The notes under the pieces were generated by a model, which was not told the DNA's origin, ran no database searches, and saw nothing but the letters and a program-made list of their open reading frames with translations. This document shows positions 1-8,552 of a stretch of 64,000 nt of DNA, in pieces (position 1 is the first letter of the stretch; each line of letters begins with the position of its first letter). Made by a program: the position numbers and the translations under genes. Where the stretch lies: positions 10,769,501 through 10,833,500 of the forward strand of contig NZ_CP012333.1 of NCBI RefSeq assembly GCF_001263205.1. Reading direction: 5' to 3'. Source of the stretch: Labilithrix luteola (lineage in GTDB: Bacteria > Myxococcota_A > Polyangia > Polyangiales > Polyangiaceae).

Positions 1-40
1 CGGGAGAAGGCGACCTCTTCGGCTCTTTCCGGGCGTCGGG

Positions 41-97
41 CCAGACGTCGGAACGCGCATCGACCGCGACGAGCGACCGGATTTGCTCGGGCGACAT
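41..97 (-). pseudogene. Ser/Thr kinase fragment (remnant)
   Basis: Read on the minus strand, this stretch gives MSPEQIRSLVAVDARSDVW. That matches the activation-segment/subdomain VIII-IX signature of bacterial Ser/Thr kinases (MSPEQ followed by D-x-R-S-D-x-W). Upstream in the same frame there is no DFG, HRD or glycine loop. Downstream the frame continues as PDARKEPKRSPS rather than the usual S-L-G. It is therefore probably the relic of a decayed kinase gene, though the window edge hides what follows. Other kinases in this window carry the same motif intact, for example at 23907-25547. Confidence 0.4.
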
Positions 98-202
98 GGA
101 GAGGGGCGATGACATCGCCAGCCACCGGTCGCGCGAGATGCGTGCCGTTCGAAGGCGACCTATGCGACATCCTCCCCACCGTATCCCGGCAGGCCCATCC
201 GT

Positions 203-221
203 AAAAAGGGCCCTCGGGCCC
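203..221 (-). terminator. Candidate intrinsic terminator
   Basis: On the minus strand two GGGCCC blocks form a short GC hairpin (loop about CGAG), followed directly by TTTTT, the layout of a Rho-independent terminator. It lies between the kinase remnant and the start of the methyltransferase fusion and would stop minus-strand transcription entering from the right. No minus-strand gene reads into it now, so its role is uncertain. Confidence 0.3.
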
Positions 222-312
222 GACCCTCGCACACCTCTGCCGCCAAGAACGGACAAGCTGGTGCTTGCTCTCGCCTCCGAGTCCGAGATTGCGTGTTAAT
301 CTGGGCCCTCCG

Positions 313-2442
313 ATGGCGCCTCCCGACAGGACAAGCCCGGGCGACACGAGCTTGCTGAGTCTCGTGCCTCCACCTCCGCCTTCCGACGGGACCAACCGCG
401 TCACGTGCGAGCACGCCGATCGATGCGGCGGCTGCCCGATTATCGGCTTGCCGTATGGCGAGCAGCTCGCGATGAAGCGCGGGCGCGTCGTGCAGTCGGC
501 TTCGCGCTACCCGGCGCTCGAGCTCGTCTACACGGAACCCGTCGCAGCGGCCGAGCCGGTCGTCGAATACCGGACGCGTGCGAAGCTGATCGTCGGTCCC
601 GGCGGCAAACTCGGACTCTATGCGAAGGGCGGCGGTCATCAGGTCGTCGACATTCCCAACTGCAAGGTCCTCTCGCCTGCCCTCGCCGTCGTCGCCGAGC
701 GACTGCGCGCGCAGGTGGCCGCGGACGCCGCGAATGGTGGACCGCTCGCGCCGTTCGATCCCGGCCTCGGCGCGGCGCTGACGCGGACGGGATCTGGAGC
801 TCTTCGCGCCGTGGACCTCCGCGAAGTTCGCTCTGACGAAGGCTCGAAGGTGCTCGTCACGCTCGTCGTGCAACGAGGGAGAGCCGCCGATCGCGCCAAG
901 CTGGAAGAAGCCGCTCTCGCACTCGTGCGCGAAGCGCCGTCGATCGCCGGCGTCGCCGTGAACTTCCACGAGGGCGAGTCCCCGCAGATTCTCGGCAACG
1001 AGACCGTCGTCATCCACGGCGTATCGGCCGCCTCCGATCGCATCGGTCTCGCGCGCCACCAGGCAACGTACGGCTCGTTCGTCCAGGCCCACCGCGGTCA
1101 GGCCGAACGCATCCACAAGACGCTCGCCGACGTCCTCGGCATCAGCCAAAGCGGGACGCGCATTCGCGTGCTCGATCTCTACGGCGGCTCGGGCGCGATC
1201 GCGCTCGCGCTCGCGCAAGCCGGCGCCGAAGTGCAGATGGTCGAGTCGTTCGCGCCCGCCGCGAATTACGCGGAACAAGCGGCACTCGAAGACGGTCTCG
1301 CCGTGCGCGCCGAGGCTTCGGACGTCGCCTCCGCGCTGCGTCGGTACGTCGAGCAGCGCGTGAAGTTCGACGCCGCCATCGTCAACCCGCCACGTCGAGG
1401 CATGAGCCCGCTCGCACGCGAGCTCGTGTCGCGCCTCGAGCTGCCGACCATCGGCTACGTCTCGTGCGACCCCGATACGCTCGCGCGCGACCTCGACCAC
1501 TTCACGCGCCTCGGGTACGGCGTCGCCACGCTGCGCCCGCTCGACATGATTCCGCTCACGGACGAAGTCGAGACGATCGCCATCCTCCGGAAGACCGGCG
1601 GCCCCGCACCGAAGGTCGCCTACGAAGACGAAGAGATCCTCGTCGTGGAAAAGGGTCCGCACGAGCCGACCACGCCTCAGGGCGAATACGCGTCGTCCCT
1701 TCTTGCGCGAACGCGTCGCATTCCCGGCGCCGACGGCGCCGTCCCGGTTCACCGACTCGACATCGGCACCAGCGGCCTCGTGATGTTCGTGAAGGATCCG
1801 GCGAACCTGGCGCGGTGGCAGGCCGTCATCGGCCACGAGCTCGCGCGCAAGATCTACGTCGCCGGCGCGCGCGGAGTCACGCCCAGCAAGGGCAGCATCA
1901 CGCGCGACCTCCGCGAAGACGGAAGGATGTATACCGCACGCACGCGCTATCGGCGCCTCGCCGTCGCGAGCGGACACTCCGTGCTCCGCGTCGTGCCCGA
2001 ACAAGGGCGCACGCACCAGATTCGTCGCCACCTCGCGGCGATCGGCCACCCGTTGCTCGGTGACGATCGCTACGGGCACGCGCCCACGAACCGCTTCTTC
2101 GAGGAGAAGAACGCCCTCGACCGCACGTTCTTGCACTGCGTTCGACTCGAGTTCGATCACCCCACGAAGGCCGCACGGATGATCGTCGAGGCCTCTCTGC
2201 CGGGCGATCTGCGTGCCGTGCTCGAACGCACGAGCGGGCCGGGTACGCTCCGCTTCCTCGACCACAAAAACGCGCTCGGACACAGCGGTATGTCCAGCAT
2301 TCCGCCGCCGCCCGACTCGGGTTCGCTCTTCCCGACCGGCGACGGCGGTGCGCTCGACGTCGACGCGCGCTCGCCGACGATTCGTCCGGAGATGGTCACC
2401 GACGACGACGATCTCGGCGGACGCGCCACCGGCGACTTCTGA
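313..2442 (+). CDS. Fused RlmD/TrmA-like rRNA (uracil-5)-methyltransferase and RluA-like pseudouridine synthase
   Basis: 709 aa, two RNA-modifying enzymes in one chain. The N-terminal half is a TrmA/RumA-type methyltransferase: likely 4Fe-4S cysteines C32, C38, C41 (CX5CGGC) and C117, SAM-binding motif DLYGGSG near 288, NPPR near 358 and the catalytic-Cys motif SCDP (C385). The C-terminal half is RluA-type: HRLD with catalytic D483 and GRTHQIRRHL near 565. It would methylate one uracil C5 and isomerise another uridine, probably in 23S rRNA; the targets cannot be read from sequence. No N-terminal TRAM domain is apparent, because the first cluster Cys is only 32 residues in. The last ~90 residues are low-complexity. 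ATG 313 was chosen; an in-frame TTG at 265 is less likely. The next gene follows after 11 bp. Confidence 0.88.
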   Translation: MAPPDRTSPGDTSLLSLVPPPPPSDGTNRVTCEHADRCGGCPIIGLPYGEQLAMKRGRVVQSASRYPALELVYTEPVAAAEPVVEYRTRAKLIVGPGGKLGLYAKGGGHQVVDIPNCKVLSPALAVVAERLRAQVAADAANGGPLAPFDPGLGAALTRTGSGALRAVDLREVRSDEGSKVLVTLVVQRGRAADRAKLEEAALALVREAPSIAGVAVNFHEGESPQILGNETVVIHGVSAASDRIGLARHQATYGSFVQAHRGQAERIHKTLADVLGISQSGTRIRVLDLYGGSGAIALALAQAGAEVQMVESFAPAANYAEQAALEDGLAVRAEASDVASALRRYVEQRVKFDAAIVNPPRRGMSPLARELVSRLELPTIGYVSCDPDTLARDLDHFTRLGYGVATLRPLDMIPLTDEVETIAILRKTGGPAPKVAYEDEEILVVEKGPHEPTTPQGEYASSLLARTRRIPGADGAVPVHRLDIGTSGLVMFVKDPANLARWQAVIGHELARKIYVAGARGVTPSKGSITRDLREDGRMYTARTRYRRLAVASGHSVLRVVPEQGRTHQIRRHLAAIGHPLLGDDRYGHAPTNRFFEEKNALDRTFLHCVRLEFDHPTKAARMIVEASLPGDLRAVLERTSGPGTLRFLDHKNALGHSGMSSIPPPPDSGSLFPTGDGGALDVDARSPTIRPEMVTDDDDLGGRATGDF

Positions 2443-2453
2443 CGAGGCATCGC

Positions 2454-3398
2454 ATGGCATCGTCCGACCTCGTTCCGTGCTGTGCAGAGCAGGCGCCGAG
2501 CGAGGTCGATGCCTGGAAGATGCCGCGACCGGCGGAGCACGACGAGGAAGGCGAGCGCGTCCCTACCGAGCTCCCGCCCGTCGTCGACGCGCACGTGCAC
2601 CTGTTCCCGGACGGCCTGTTTCGCGCCATCTGGCGATGGTTCGACACGTACGGCTGGCCCATTCGCTACAAGCTCGAGGCGCCGGACGTCGTGCGCTTCC
2701 TCCTCGACCGCGGGGTGAAGCGCGCCATCGCCTTGCACTATGCACACAAACCCGGCATCGCGCGCTCGATGAACGCGTTCGTCGCGGACATCGCGCGGAA
2801 AGAGCCTCGCATCATCGGCTGCGCGACAGTCCACCCCGACGACGAAGATCCCGTCGGAATCCTCGAAGAAGGCAAGGCCCTCGGTCTGCGCGGCGTGAAG
2901 CTCCATTGCCATGTCCAGACGTTCGCACCCGACGATCCGAGACTCGAGACCATCTACTCCGCCTGCGCGCGCCTCCGGCTCCCGCTCGTCATGCACGCCG
3001 GACGCGAGCCGAGCAGCGTGGGATACCCGATCGACACGCATACGCTCTGCGCGGCCGACAGAACCGAGCGCGTGCTCGTCGCGCATCCGACGCTCTCGCT
3101 CGTGGTTCCGCATCTCGGTGCCGACGAGTTCGACGCGTACGGTCGCCTGCTCGCGAAGTACGACAACCTCTGGCTCGACACGACGATGGCCGTCGCAGGG
3201 TACTTCGGGGGCGAGGTTCCTTGGCGGCTCCTCGACATTCGGCCCGAGCGGGTGCTCTACGGCACGGACTTCCCGAACCTCCCGTACGCGTGGGATCGCG
3301 AGCTGAAACGCATCCACGCCCACCGTCTCTCGGAGCAGGCGCTCGCGGGCCTGCTCGGCGAAAATGCGGCTCGCCTGTTCGGCTTCCCACTCGTGTGA
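2454..3398 (+). CDS. Amidohydrolase-2 family metal-dependent hydrolase
   Basis: 314 aa. A TIM-barrel metallohydrolase of the amidohydrolase-2 (PF04909-like) family, which includes decarboxylases and lactonases. Visible ligands are the N-terminal DAHVH (H47, H49), MHAG with H181, PHLG further on, and YGTDFPN with D272 near the end. The substrate is unknown. The first ~40 residues precede the barrel and are not conserved-looking, so a later start is possible. It begins 11 bp after the methyltransferase fusion with GAGG upstream, so co-transcription is likely. It converges on the flavoenzyme gene with only 6 bp between the stops. Confidence 0.82.
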   Translation: MASSDLVPCCAEQAPSEVDAWKMPRPAEHDEEGERVPTELPPVVDAHVHLFPDGLFRAIWRWFDTYGWPIRYKLEAPDVVRFLLDRGVKRAIALHYAHKPGIARSMNAFVADIARKEPRIIGCATVHPDDEDPVGILEEGKALGLRGVKLHCHVQTFAPDDPRLETIYSACARLRLPLVMHAGREPSSVGYPIDTHTLCAADRTERVLVAHPTLSLVVPHLGADEFDAYGRLLAKYDNLWLDTTMAVAGYFGGEVPWRLLDIRPERVLYGTDFPNLPYAWDRELKRIHAHRLSEQALAGLLGENAARLFGFPLV

Positions 3399-3404
3399 GC
3401 GGGC

Positions 3405-4595
3405 TCAGGCGAACGCGCGCGAGCCGAGACCGAGAGCGAGGCGAAGGTGGGTCGTACGCGGTAGCGACTGGCCGACGTACCACTGCATCGCGGCTTCCCG
3501 CGCGTAGTTCGAGCGCAGGAGATACCGACGCGCCGGAGCTCCGATGCGCCCGTAGACGCGCGGCGCGAGCCACGCGCTCTGGAGCATGTGGCGCCCCACG
3601 ACGTCGCGCATGATCTGGCGCTCGTAGCCCTCGAACGATGTGCCGCCGGTGCGAAGCGCGCGACCGAGGTGGCGAGCCGCCATCCCTCCCATCACGATGG
3701 CCTGGGCGATTCCCTCGCCCGTCGTGAGATCGATGCCCATCGCCTCGCCGACGAGGATCACACCGGGAAGCCACCCGATCGAGTCGCGCACGAACGGGCG
3801 CGTGCTGAACGGCTTGAGCTTCACCTTGCGGATGTCGACACCGCGCTTCGCAAGCGACTTGGCCAGCGAGCCCTTCACGTCGACGTTCGCGTTCGCCTCG
3901 CGGGAAAGGTTCGCGTGGTAGATGCCGCGGCTGACGTGCGGAGTGCCGCCGATCACCGTCGGGAAGTCCCAGTAGTAGCCCTGCAGGCCGTCTTCGAGGA
4001 CCGTGAGGTCGAAGTCGACGTAGCCTCGCGACGGTCCGTCGTCCGATGCGAGCTCCTCGGTTTCGAGAACGTAGAGATGCCCCTTCCGTTCGGGCTCGCG
4101 AAGGCCAAGACGCTTGCGAACCGTGCTGCCGGCACCGTCGCAGGCCGCGATCAGGCGTGCGGTCCGGTCGCCGTCGGTTGTCTGAAGGCGAAATCCGCCA
4201 GGGATGCGCGTGATCGCGCTGACGCCGACACCGTCGCAGACGGCGATGCCGTCGGCCCGAGCGTCCTCGAGTAGCTGATGATCGAACTCGCTCCGACGAA
4301 CGACCAAGCCCATGGGGAACGTGGTCTCCGCGCGCTCGTCGCCCAGCAGCAACCGGACGCCGTTCATGGTGACGAAAGGCACGCGTAGCGAGACGCCGAG
4401 CTCGCCCAGCACGTCGATGCCGAGCTGACTGATGGCTCCCGCGCAGGGCTTTTCCCGAGGGAACTTGGCCTTGTCGAGCACGAGGAGTCGACGCCCGGCG
4501 ATGCCCTCCTTGCGGACGAGATGCAGCGCCGTGCTCGTGCCGGCGGGACCGCCGCCGACGATGGCGACGTCGAAGTCGAAGGGCGGACGCGTCAT
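3405..4595 (-). CDS. Geranylgeranyl reductase family FAD-dependent oxidoreductase
   Basis: 396 aa. The N-terminus has a Rossmann FAD-binding motif (VAIVGGGPAG, about residues 10-19), and further on there is the GD-type motif of group-2 flavoproteins (VILVGEAMGIDLTTGEG). The layout matches the geranylgeranyl-reductase/digeranylglycerophospholipid-reductase family, which reduces isoprenoid double bonds; the true substrate could instead be another lipid or a quinone precursor. The start MTRPPFDFD was chosen because the extended frame upstream is Ser/Arg-rich shadow sequence and overlaps the preceding gene. It lies 7 bp after the DUF4911-like gene, so the two form an operon. Confidence 0.85.
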   Translation of the reverse strand: MTRPPFDFDVAIVGGGPAGTSTALHLVRKEGIAGRRLLVLDKAKFPREKPCAGAISQLGIDVLGELGVSLRVPFVTMNGVRLLLGDERAETTFPMGLVVRRSEFDHQLLEDARADGIAVCDGVGVSAITRIPGGFRLQTTDGDRTARLIAACDGAGSTVRKRLGLREPERKGHLYVLETEELASDDGPSRGYVDFDLTVLEDGLQGYYWDFPTVIGGTPHVSRGIYHANLSREANANVDVKGSLAKSLAKRGVDIRKVKLKPFSTRPFVRDSIGWLPGVILVGEAMGIDLTTGEGIAQAIVMGGMAARHLGRALRTGGTSFEGYERQIMRDVVGRHMLQSAWLAPRVYGRIGAPARRYLLRSNYAREAAMQWYVGQSLPRTTHLRLALGLGSRAFA

Positions 4596-4602
4596 CGTCG
4601 CG

Positions 4603-4854
4603 TCACGAATCGTTCGGGGCGGCCAAGATCCCGGACAGCTCCAAAGCGAGGTCGCGGACGAGCTCGTCGAGCTCCGCCTCGCGGTCTGCCGGTGATGCCA
4701 GGGTGAGGTCACCACCCGACTCGGCGAAGACCTGCGCGAGACCGTCGTGGGCCTCGACGACCCCCTTCAAGAAAGCCACGTCCTTGGCCCTGACGACCAG
4801 GCGCCTGCTGACCATCCCTTCCCCGATCATCGGGGCTACTGCCTTTCGCGCCAT
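4603..4854 (-). CDS. DUF4911-like small protein
   Basis: 83 aa. The core reads as a short alpha/beta domain: RRLVVRAKDVAFLKGVVEA, then FAESGGDLTLASP, then an acidic helix (REAELDELVRDLALEL). I recall this pattern as the DUF4911 family, whose function is unknown. It is seven bases upstream of the geranylgeranyl-reductase-like gene in the same direction, suggesting a joint role. Three in-frame ATGs (4854, 4830, 4815) are possible. A palindrome (CCCCGAT-C-ATCGGGG, 4821-4835) lies between them and would sit over the ribosome binding region if 4815 is used. Confidence 0.6.
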   Translation of the reverse strand: MARKAVAPMIGEGMVSRRLVVRAKDVAFLKGVVEAHDGLAQVFAESGGDLTLASPADREAELDELVRDLALELSGILAAPNDS

Positions 4855-4906
4855 GACCGCCTGTTTAAGCCGACTCGCGGCTTTGCTCAACGCTAGAGTA
4901 GAGGGC

Positions 4907-5338
4907 GTGGAGAGCACTGCCATTCGCCGCTTCGATGCCGTGGGCATGCTCGTCGGGGGACTCCGGCCATTGGCCGACCGAGTGACGATGATCTTCCAGC
5001 GCAGCGGTATCCGTTGCGTACGCGTGGCTCACATTCCGGCGGCGTGCGAGCGCCTCGCCGTGGCCATGCCTCAGGTCGTGGTCGTACTCGACAACATCCG
5101 TCCCGACGAACGCGACGCGCTCGCCGACCGCGCAACCGCCGTGGGAGCGCTCGTGCTGCACCTCGATCCGGCGCTCGACGAGGAAACGCGCGACGAGCTC
5201 ATCGCTGGAGCAGCGAAGGTGGCAGGCGAACGAAAAGTGCTGCGCGAGCTCGTCCGCCACGGCGAGACGGTCGATGACGACGAATGGATCGTCTGTTCGG
5301 ACTTCGAGGACGACGACGAGCAAGACGACGACGTCTGA
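4907..5338 (+). CDS. Hypothetical acidic protein, receiver-like fold
   Basis: 143 aa from GTG 4907, encoded divergently from the DUF4911-like gene with about 50 bp between them. The middle has alternating hydrophobic strands and helices (VVVVLDN, AVGALVLHLDP) that resemble a response-regulator or Rossmann-like fold, but no phosphoacceptor triad is recognisable. The C-terminus ends in an acidic tail rich in Asp/Glu (about residues 120-143). No family was recognised and no function is claimed. The longer in-frame start at 4703 would run through the opposing gene and is rejected. Confidence 0.55.
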   Translation: MESTAIRRFDAVGMLVGGLRPLADRVTMIFQRSGIRCVRVAHIPAACERLAVAMPQVVVVLDNIRPDERDALADRATAVGALVLHLDPALDEETRDELIAGAAKVAGERKVLRELVRHGETVDDDEWIVCSDFEDDDEQDDDV

Positions 5339-5355
5339 GCCCAGCCGTTCGGGGG

Positions 5356-6483
5356 TCAGACGAGGGGGTCCGTGACGTCGTCGCTCTCCGCGCGCTCCGA
5401 ACGCGCCGACTTCTCGCGCAGACGGAACTGCACGTATTCGACGAGCCGATCGACGTAGCTCTCGAGTGGTGGACAACGAATGTCCGTGTCCGCGAGCAGC
5501 TCCGCGGTGTTCGCGAAGCTGTACGTCACGGGCGTCGCGAGGGCGTCGAGGAAGGCCCGCGGGCTCTTGGCCAGCCGGTCGATCCCGGGCGTGCGGAGCA
5601 GCGCCTTCGTGAGATTCGCCGGAATGAACCCGCGAGGGACGCGACGACCACCCGCGGCGGCGACGAGCTCGAACACGCGCTTCACGGTGAGAGGCGACGG
5701 ATCCCCGATGTGGAACGTGCGACCGGGGGCGCGAGGGTCCCGTCCAATCGCGCGCGAGGCCCGAACCACGTAATCGATGGGCACGAGGTGGAGCGGCGTG
5801 TCGGCACGGCCCGGCAGCGCGAGCGGAAAGTCCGCCGGCGACGTCACGATGAGGAGCACGAGGAAGTACGGCCCGTCGAAGCGATCGACCTCGCCGGTCT
5901 GCGAGTCGCCGACGATGATCGACGGGCGAACGACGGCAATCGGCAGCTTGGGCATCGCCGCGCGCATCATCTTCTCGGCGCGCGCGAGGGTCTCCTCCAC
6001 GACGTTGTGGAACCCCTGCCCCTTGTCGAGATCCTGCTCGAGCACGTGGCCCGATCGGTCCCCGGAGACGTGCGCCGTCGAATGGAAGACGAGGCACTGG
6101 AGCGAACGACACGCCGAGGCGAGCTCGAGGATCTCGCGCGCTCCGCCGACGTTCACGCTTTCGGCAAGCTTGCGATCGGCGCTCAGATACGTGACCTGCG
6201 CCATGTGGTGGATGCGATCGACCTCGGCGGCGAGGGCCTTCCACTCGGCACCGGACAGCCCCAGGTCCATCGCGGCAGAATCGCCCTCGAGGAGATTCAC
6301 GCGCGTCCGTTCCTCGGGCGCGAGCGCCTCGTAGGCCTCGCGCGCCTCGGCATCGAACTTCGGATGCACGACAGCATGCACGAACGTCCGAGGGTCGCGC
6401 ACGAGCTCCACACACATCCGCCGAGCGGCGAACGATGGGAAGCCCGTGAGGAGGACGACTTCGTCGAAACCTGCGCGCGTCAC
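5356..6483 (-). CDS. SDR-superfamily, male-sterility-like NAD-binding protein with altered active site
   Basis: 375 aa from GTG 6483. The N-terminal nucleotide-binding region (LLTGFPSFAARR, about 11-22) and later VRPSIIVGDSQTGEVDRFDG place it in the NAD_binding_4/thioester-reductase branch of extended SDRs, which reduce or epimerise bound acyl or sugar substrates. The usual N-x-Y-x-x-S/T-K catalytic segment reads NVVEETL at 160-166, so both Tyr (V162) and Lys (L166) are missing. It may therefore bind NAD(P) without classic SDR catalysis. The C-terminal ~100 residues are a helical substrate-binding region with an Arg/Glu-rich tail. It converges on the acidic orphan gene, 17 bp apart. Confidence 0.75.
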   Translation of the reverse strand: MTRAGFDEVVLLTGFPSFAARRMCVELVRDPRTFVHAVVHPKFDAEAREAYEALAPEERTRVNLLEGDSAAMDLGLSGAEWKALAAEVDRIHHMAQVTYLSADRKLAESVNVGGAREILELASACRSLQCLVFHSTAHVSGDRSGHVLEQDLDKGQGFHNVVEETLARAEKMMRAAMPKLPIAVVRPSIIVGDSQTGEVDRFDGPYFLVLLIVTSPADFPLALPGRADTPLHLVPIDYVVRASRAIGRDPRAPGRTFHIGDPSPLTVKRVFELVAAAGGRRVPRGFIPANLTKALLRTPGIDRLAKSPRAFLDALATPVTYSFANTAELLADTDIRCPPLESYVDRLVEYVQFRLREKSARSERAESDDVTDPLV

Positions 6484-6569
6484 ACGACCAACCTACAGGA
6501 GAACCAGCCCCAAAGGCAGGTGCGGTTCTGCGGGAGGTTGTTCTCGGCGGACGCTCTCGGCGCGTGCCG

Positions 6570-8552
6570 TCAGGGACCGTTGCCGCAGAAGTGCGCGCCG
6601 ATCGCGCGAATCCAGTCGGCGAAGCTTCCGCCATAGGTGAGCGGGCTGCAAAGCTGATTGTTGCCGAGCGCACCGGCGATGCACGTGGTCGGTAGGACGT
6701 ACGTGCTGCACTGCCCGCCGTTGCCGCTCACGTTGCCACGGCACGTGTCTTCGTTGACCGCAGGGCAACCGTCACAGCTGGTGTCGACGCAGTCGACCGC
6801 GCACGCGGTCGAATGGTTGCAGTCCGCGTTCACGAACGGCGCCGCGCAGCGGTAGAGACCTTCGAGCTTGCTGAACGGAACGTCGAATGGCGAGAGACAC
6901 GCCGCGCACGCGCCGCTGGTCATGGCGAGCACCTTGAAGGCGGCCACGCAGCTCGCCGAATCAGCGGAGCCGCATGCGCTCTGGATGGCGTCGAGATCGA
7001 GGGTCGAGCAGACCTTCTGCACCGAGGGCGTCACCGGCGTCGTGAGGGCCTTCGGGCAGCTGTTGTACGTCTTGGGGCACGAGTTCGCGGCCGAGCATGT
7101 ACGGGCGTCGACGTCGCAAACCGAACCGGCAGCGTTGCAGTTCGAGCACGCCGCGCCGCCCGAGCCGCACGCGTTTCGCGCGAAGCCCGGCGCGCACGCA
7201 TTGCCTAGGCAGCAACCGGCGCAGTTGCCCGGCCCGCACTTGTCGATGCACTGACGGTTGTCGCACATCTGATTGTTGAGCGTGCAGTTGCTGCACTGGG
7301 CACCGTTCGCAGGCCCGCAAGCGTTGTCCTGGGTGCCGACCACGCAGGTGTTTCCGGCGCAGCAGCCTGCGCAGTTGCCAGGTCCGCACGCGGGCTGCTG
7401 GCACGTGCCGCCCTGGCAAACCTTACCGCCCTGGCCCGTGCAGTTCGTGCAGAGATCGCCGCCCGCACCGCACGCCGTGTTCTGGTTGCCCGACGCGCAG
7501 ATGTCGCCGATGCAGCAGCCCGCGCAGTTGGCAGCGTTGCAACCGGCGGCCGGCTCGCAGACGCCGCCGTTGCAGATCTCGTTGACCTTGCAGGCCGAGC
7601 ACGAGAGCCCGCCCTTGCCGCACGCAGCGGGCGTCGTGGCGATCACACAGTTGTTACCCTGGCAGCACCCGGCGCAGTTCGCCGGGCTGCACGCCGGCGG
7701 CGTCTGGCACGTGCGCTCGTTCGGATCACCGTTGGGCGCGCACGTCTGGCCGGCAGCGCACAACGCGCACGCGGCGCCCTGCTTGCCACACGCGGTGGAG
7801 TCGGTGCCGGCCACGCACGTGCCGTCGGGCAGACAGCAACCGCCGCAATTCGCGGGACCGCACGAGGTCGTGCCCCGGCACACGCCGCCGCCGCCGCCCG
7901 TCGCGGACTTGTCGCAAAGCTGGCCCGCCTTGCACGACGAGCACGCTTCCCCCTTCGTACCGCACGAGGCGTTGTCGAGCCCGGGCAAGCACTTGTCGCC
8001 GACGCAGCAGCCGTCGCAGTTCGAGGCATCGCACTTGCCGACCGTGCACGCGCGGGTCGACGCATCGCAGGAGCGCCCTTCGCTCACGCAGTCTTCGCAG
8101 CGCGCACCGCCACGACCGCAGGAGGTCGCCTCGATACCCTGCAGGCACTGCTGACGACCGGCGGCGTCCACGGAGCAGCATCCGTTCGGACACGTGCTCG
8201 CATTGCACTGAGCGACGGTCCGTCCGCACGTCTTGCGGTCGGAGCAGAAGTCGAGCCCTTGCGCGACGCAGTCACTGCACTTGCCCCCCGTCGAACCGCA
8301 CGCGCGCAGGTCGGAGCCGACGCGGCACGTACCGGTCGCATCGCAGCAGCCCGTAGGACAGTTCTGAGGGCCACACGCGACCGGCGGCTTTGCCGTCGTT
8401 CCTCCGTCGGAGAGCACCTCGGGCTCGAGGCTCGAACGCCCGCATCCGGGCATGAGCATCACCAGCGCGAGAAGCGCGATGGCTGCGTGGGCGACGATCG
8501 CGACGATCGCGGCGATCCATGGACGCGTCCCAACAAGCGAAGGCTGGCGCAT
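6570..8552 (-). CDS. Cys-rich modular lipoprotein (eight repeats)
   Basis: 660 aa. A hydrophobic N-terminal stretch ends in the lipobox LMPGC (C37), so it is predicted to be lipid-anchored and exported. Residues about 55-470 contain eight Cys-rich modules of about 45-60 aa, each following C-x-x-x-N/T-C-x-G-C-C, then C, ACG and C-x-x-C. The last ~170 residues form a non-repeat Cys-containing domain. The even spacing suggests disulphide-bonded surface or periplasmic stalk modules; I know of no enzymatic function. The ATG has GAGGA six bases upstream. Confidence 0.7.
   Translation of the reverse strand: MRQPSLVGTRPWIAAIVAIVAHAAIALLALVMLMPGCGRSSLEPEVLSDGGTTAKPPVACGPQNCPTGCCDATGTCRVGSDLRACGSTGGKCSDCVAQGLDFCSDRKTCGRTVAQCNASTCPNGCCSVDAAGRQQCLQGIEATSCGRGGARCEDCVSEGRSCDASTRACTVGKCDASNCDGCCVGDKCLPGLDNASCGTKGEACSSCKAGQLCDKSATGGGGGVCRGTTSCGPANCGGCCLPDGTCVAGTDSTACGKQGAACALCAAGQTCAPNGDPNERTCQTPPACSPANCAGCCQGNNCVIATTPAACGKGGLSCSACKVNEICNGGVCEPAAGCNAANCAGCCIGDICASGNQNTACGAGGDLCTNCTGQGGKVCQGGTCQQPACGPGNCAGCCAGNTCVVGTQDNACGPANGAQCSNCTLNNQMCDNRQCIDKCGPGNCAGCCLGNACAPGFARNACGSGGAACSNCNAAGSVCDVDARTCSAANSCPKTYNSCPKALTTPVTPSVQKVCSTLDLDAIQSACGSADSASCVAAFKVLAMTSGACAACLSPFDVPFSKLEGLYRCAAPFVNADCNHSTACAVDCVDTSCDGCPAVNEDTCRGNVSGNGGQCSTYVLPTTCIAGALGNNQLCSPLTYGGSFADWIRAIGAHFCGNGP

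Larger units (their letters stand above)
1..312. other. Window edge, no intact gene
   Basis: No complete gene can be supported before the methyltransferase-fusion gene. On the minus strand, bases 41-97 encode a short kinase-like peptide, and bases 203-221 form a GC hairpin with a T run; both are listed separately. The rest, about 98-200 and 222-312, shows no protein family or structural signal that I recognise. The promoter of the downstream plus-strand gene must lie here, but no clear -35/-10 pair stands out. Confidence 0.5.

Noticed and set aside
160..2460. 766-residue minus-strand frame opposite the methyltransferase fusion
   Set aside because: It is antisense to a gene with clear motifs and is Arg-rich shadow sequence, as usual for long antisense frames in GC-rich DNA.
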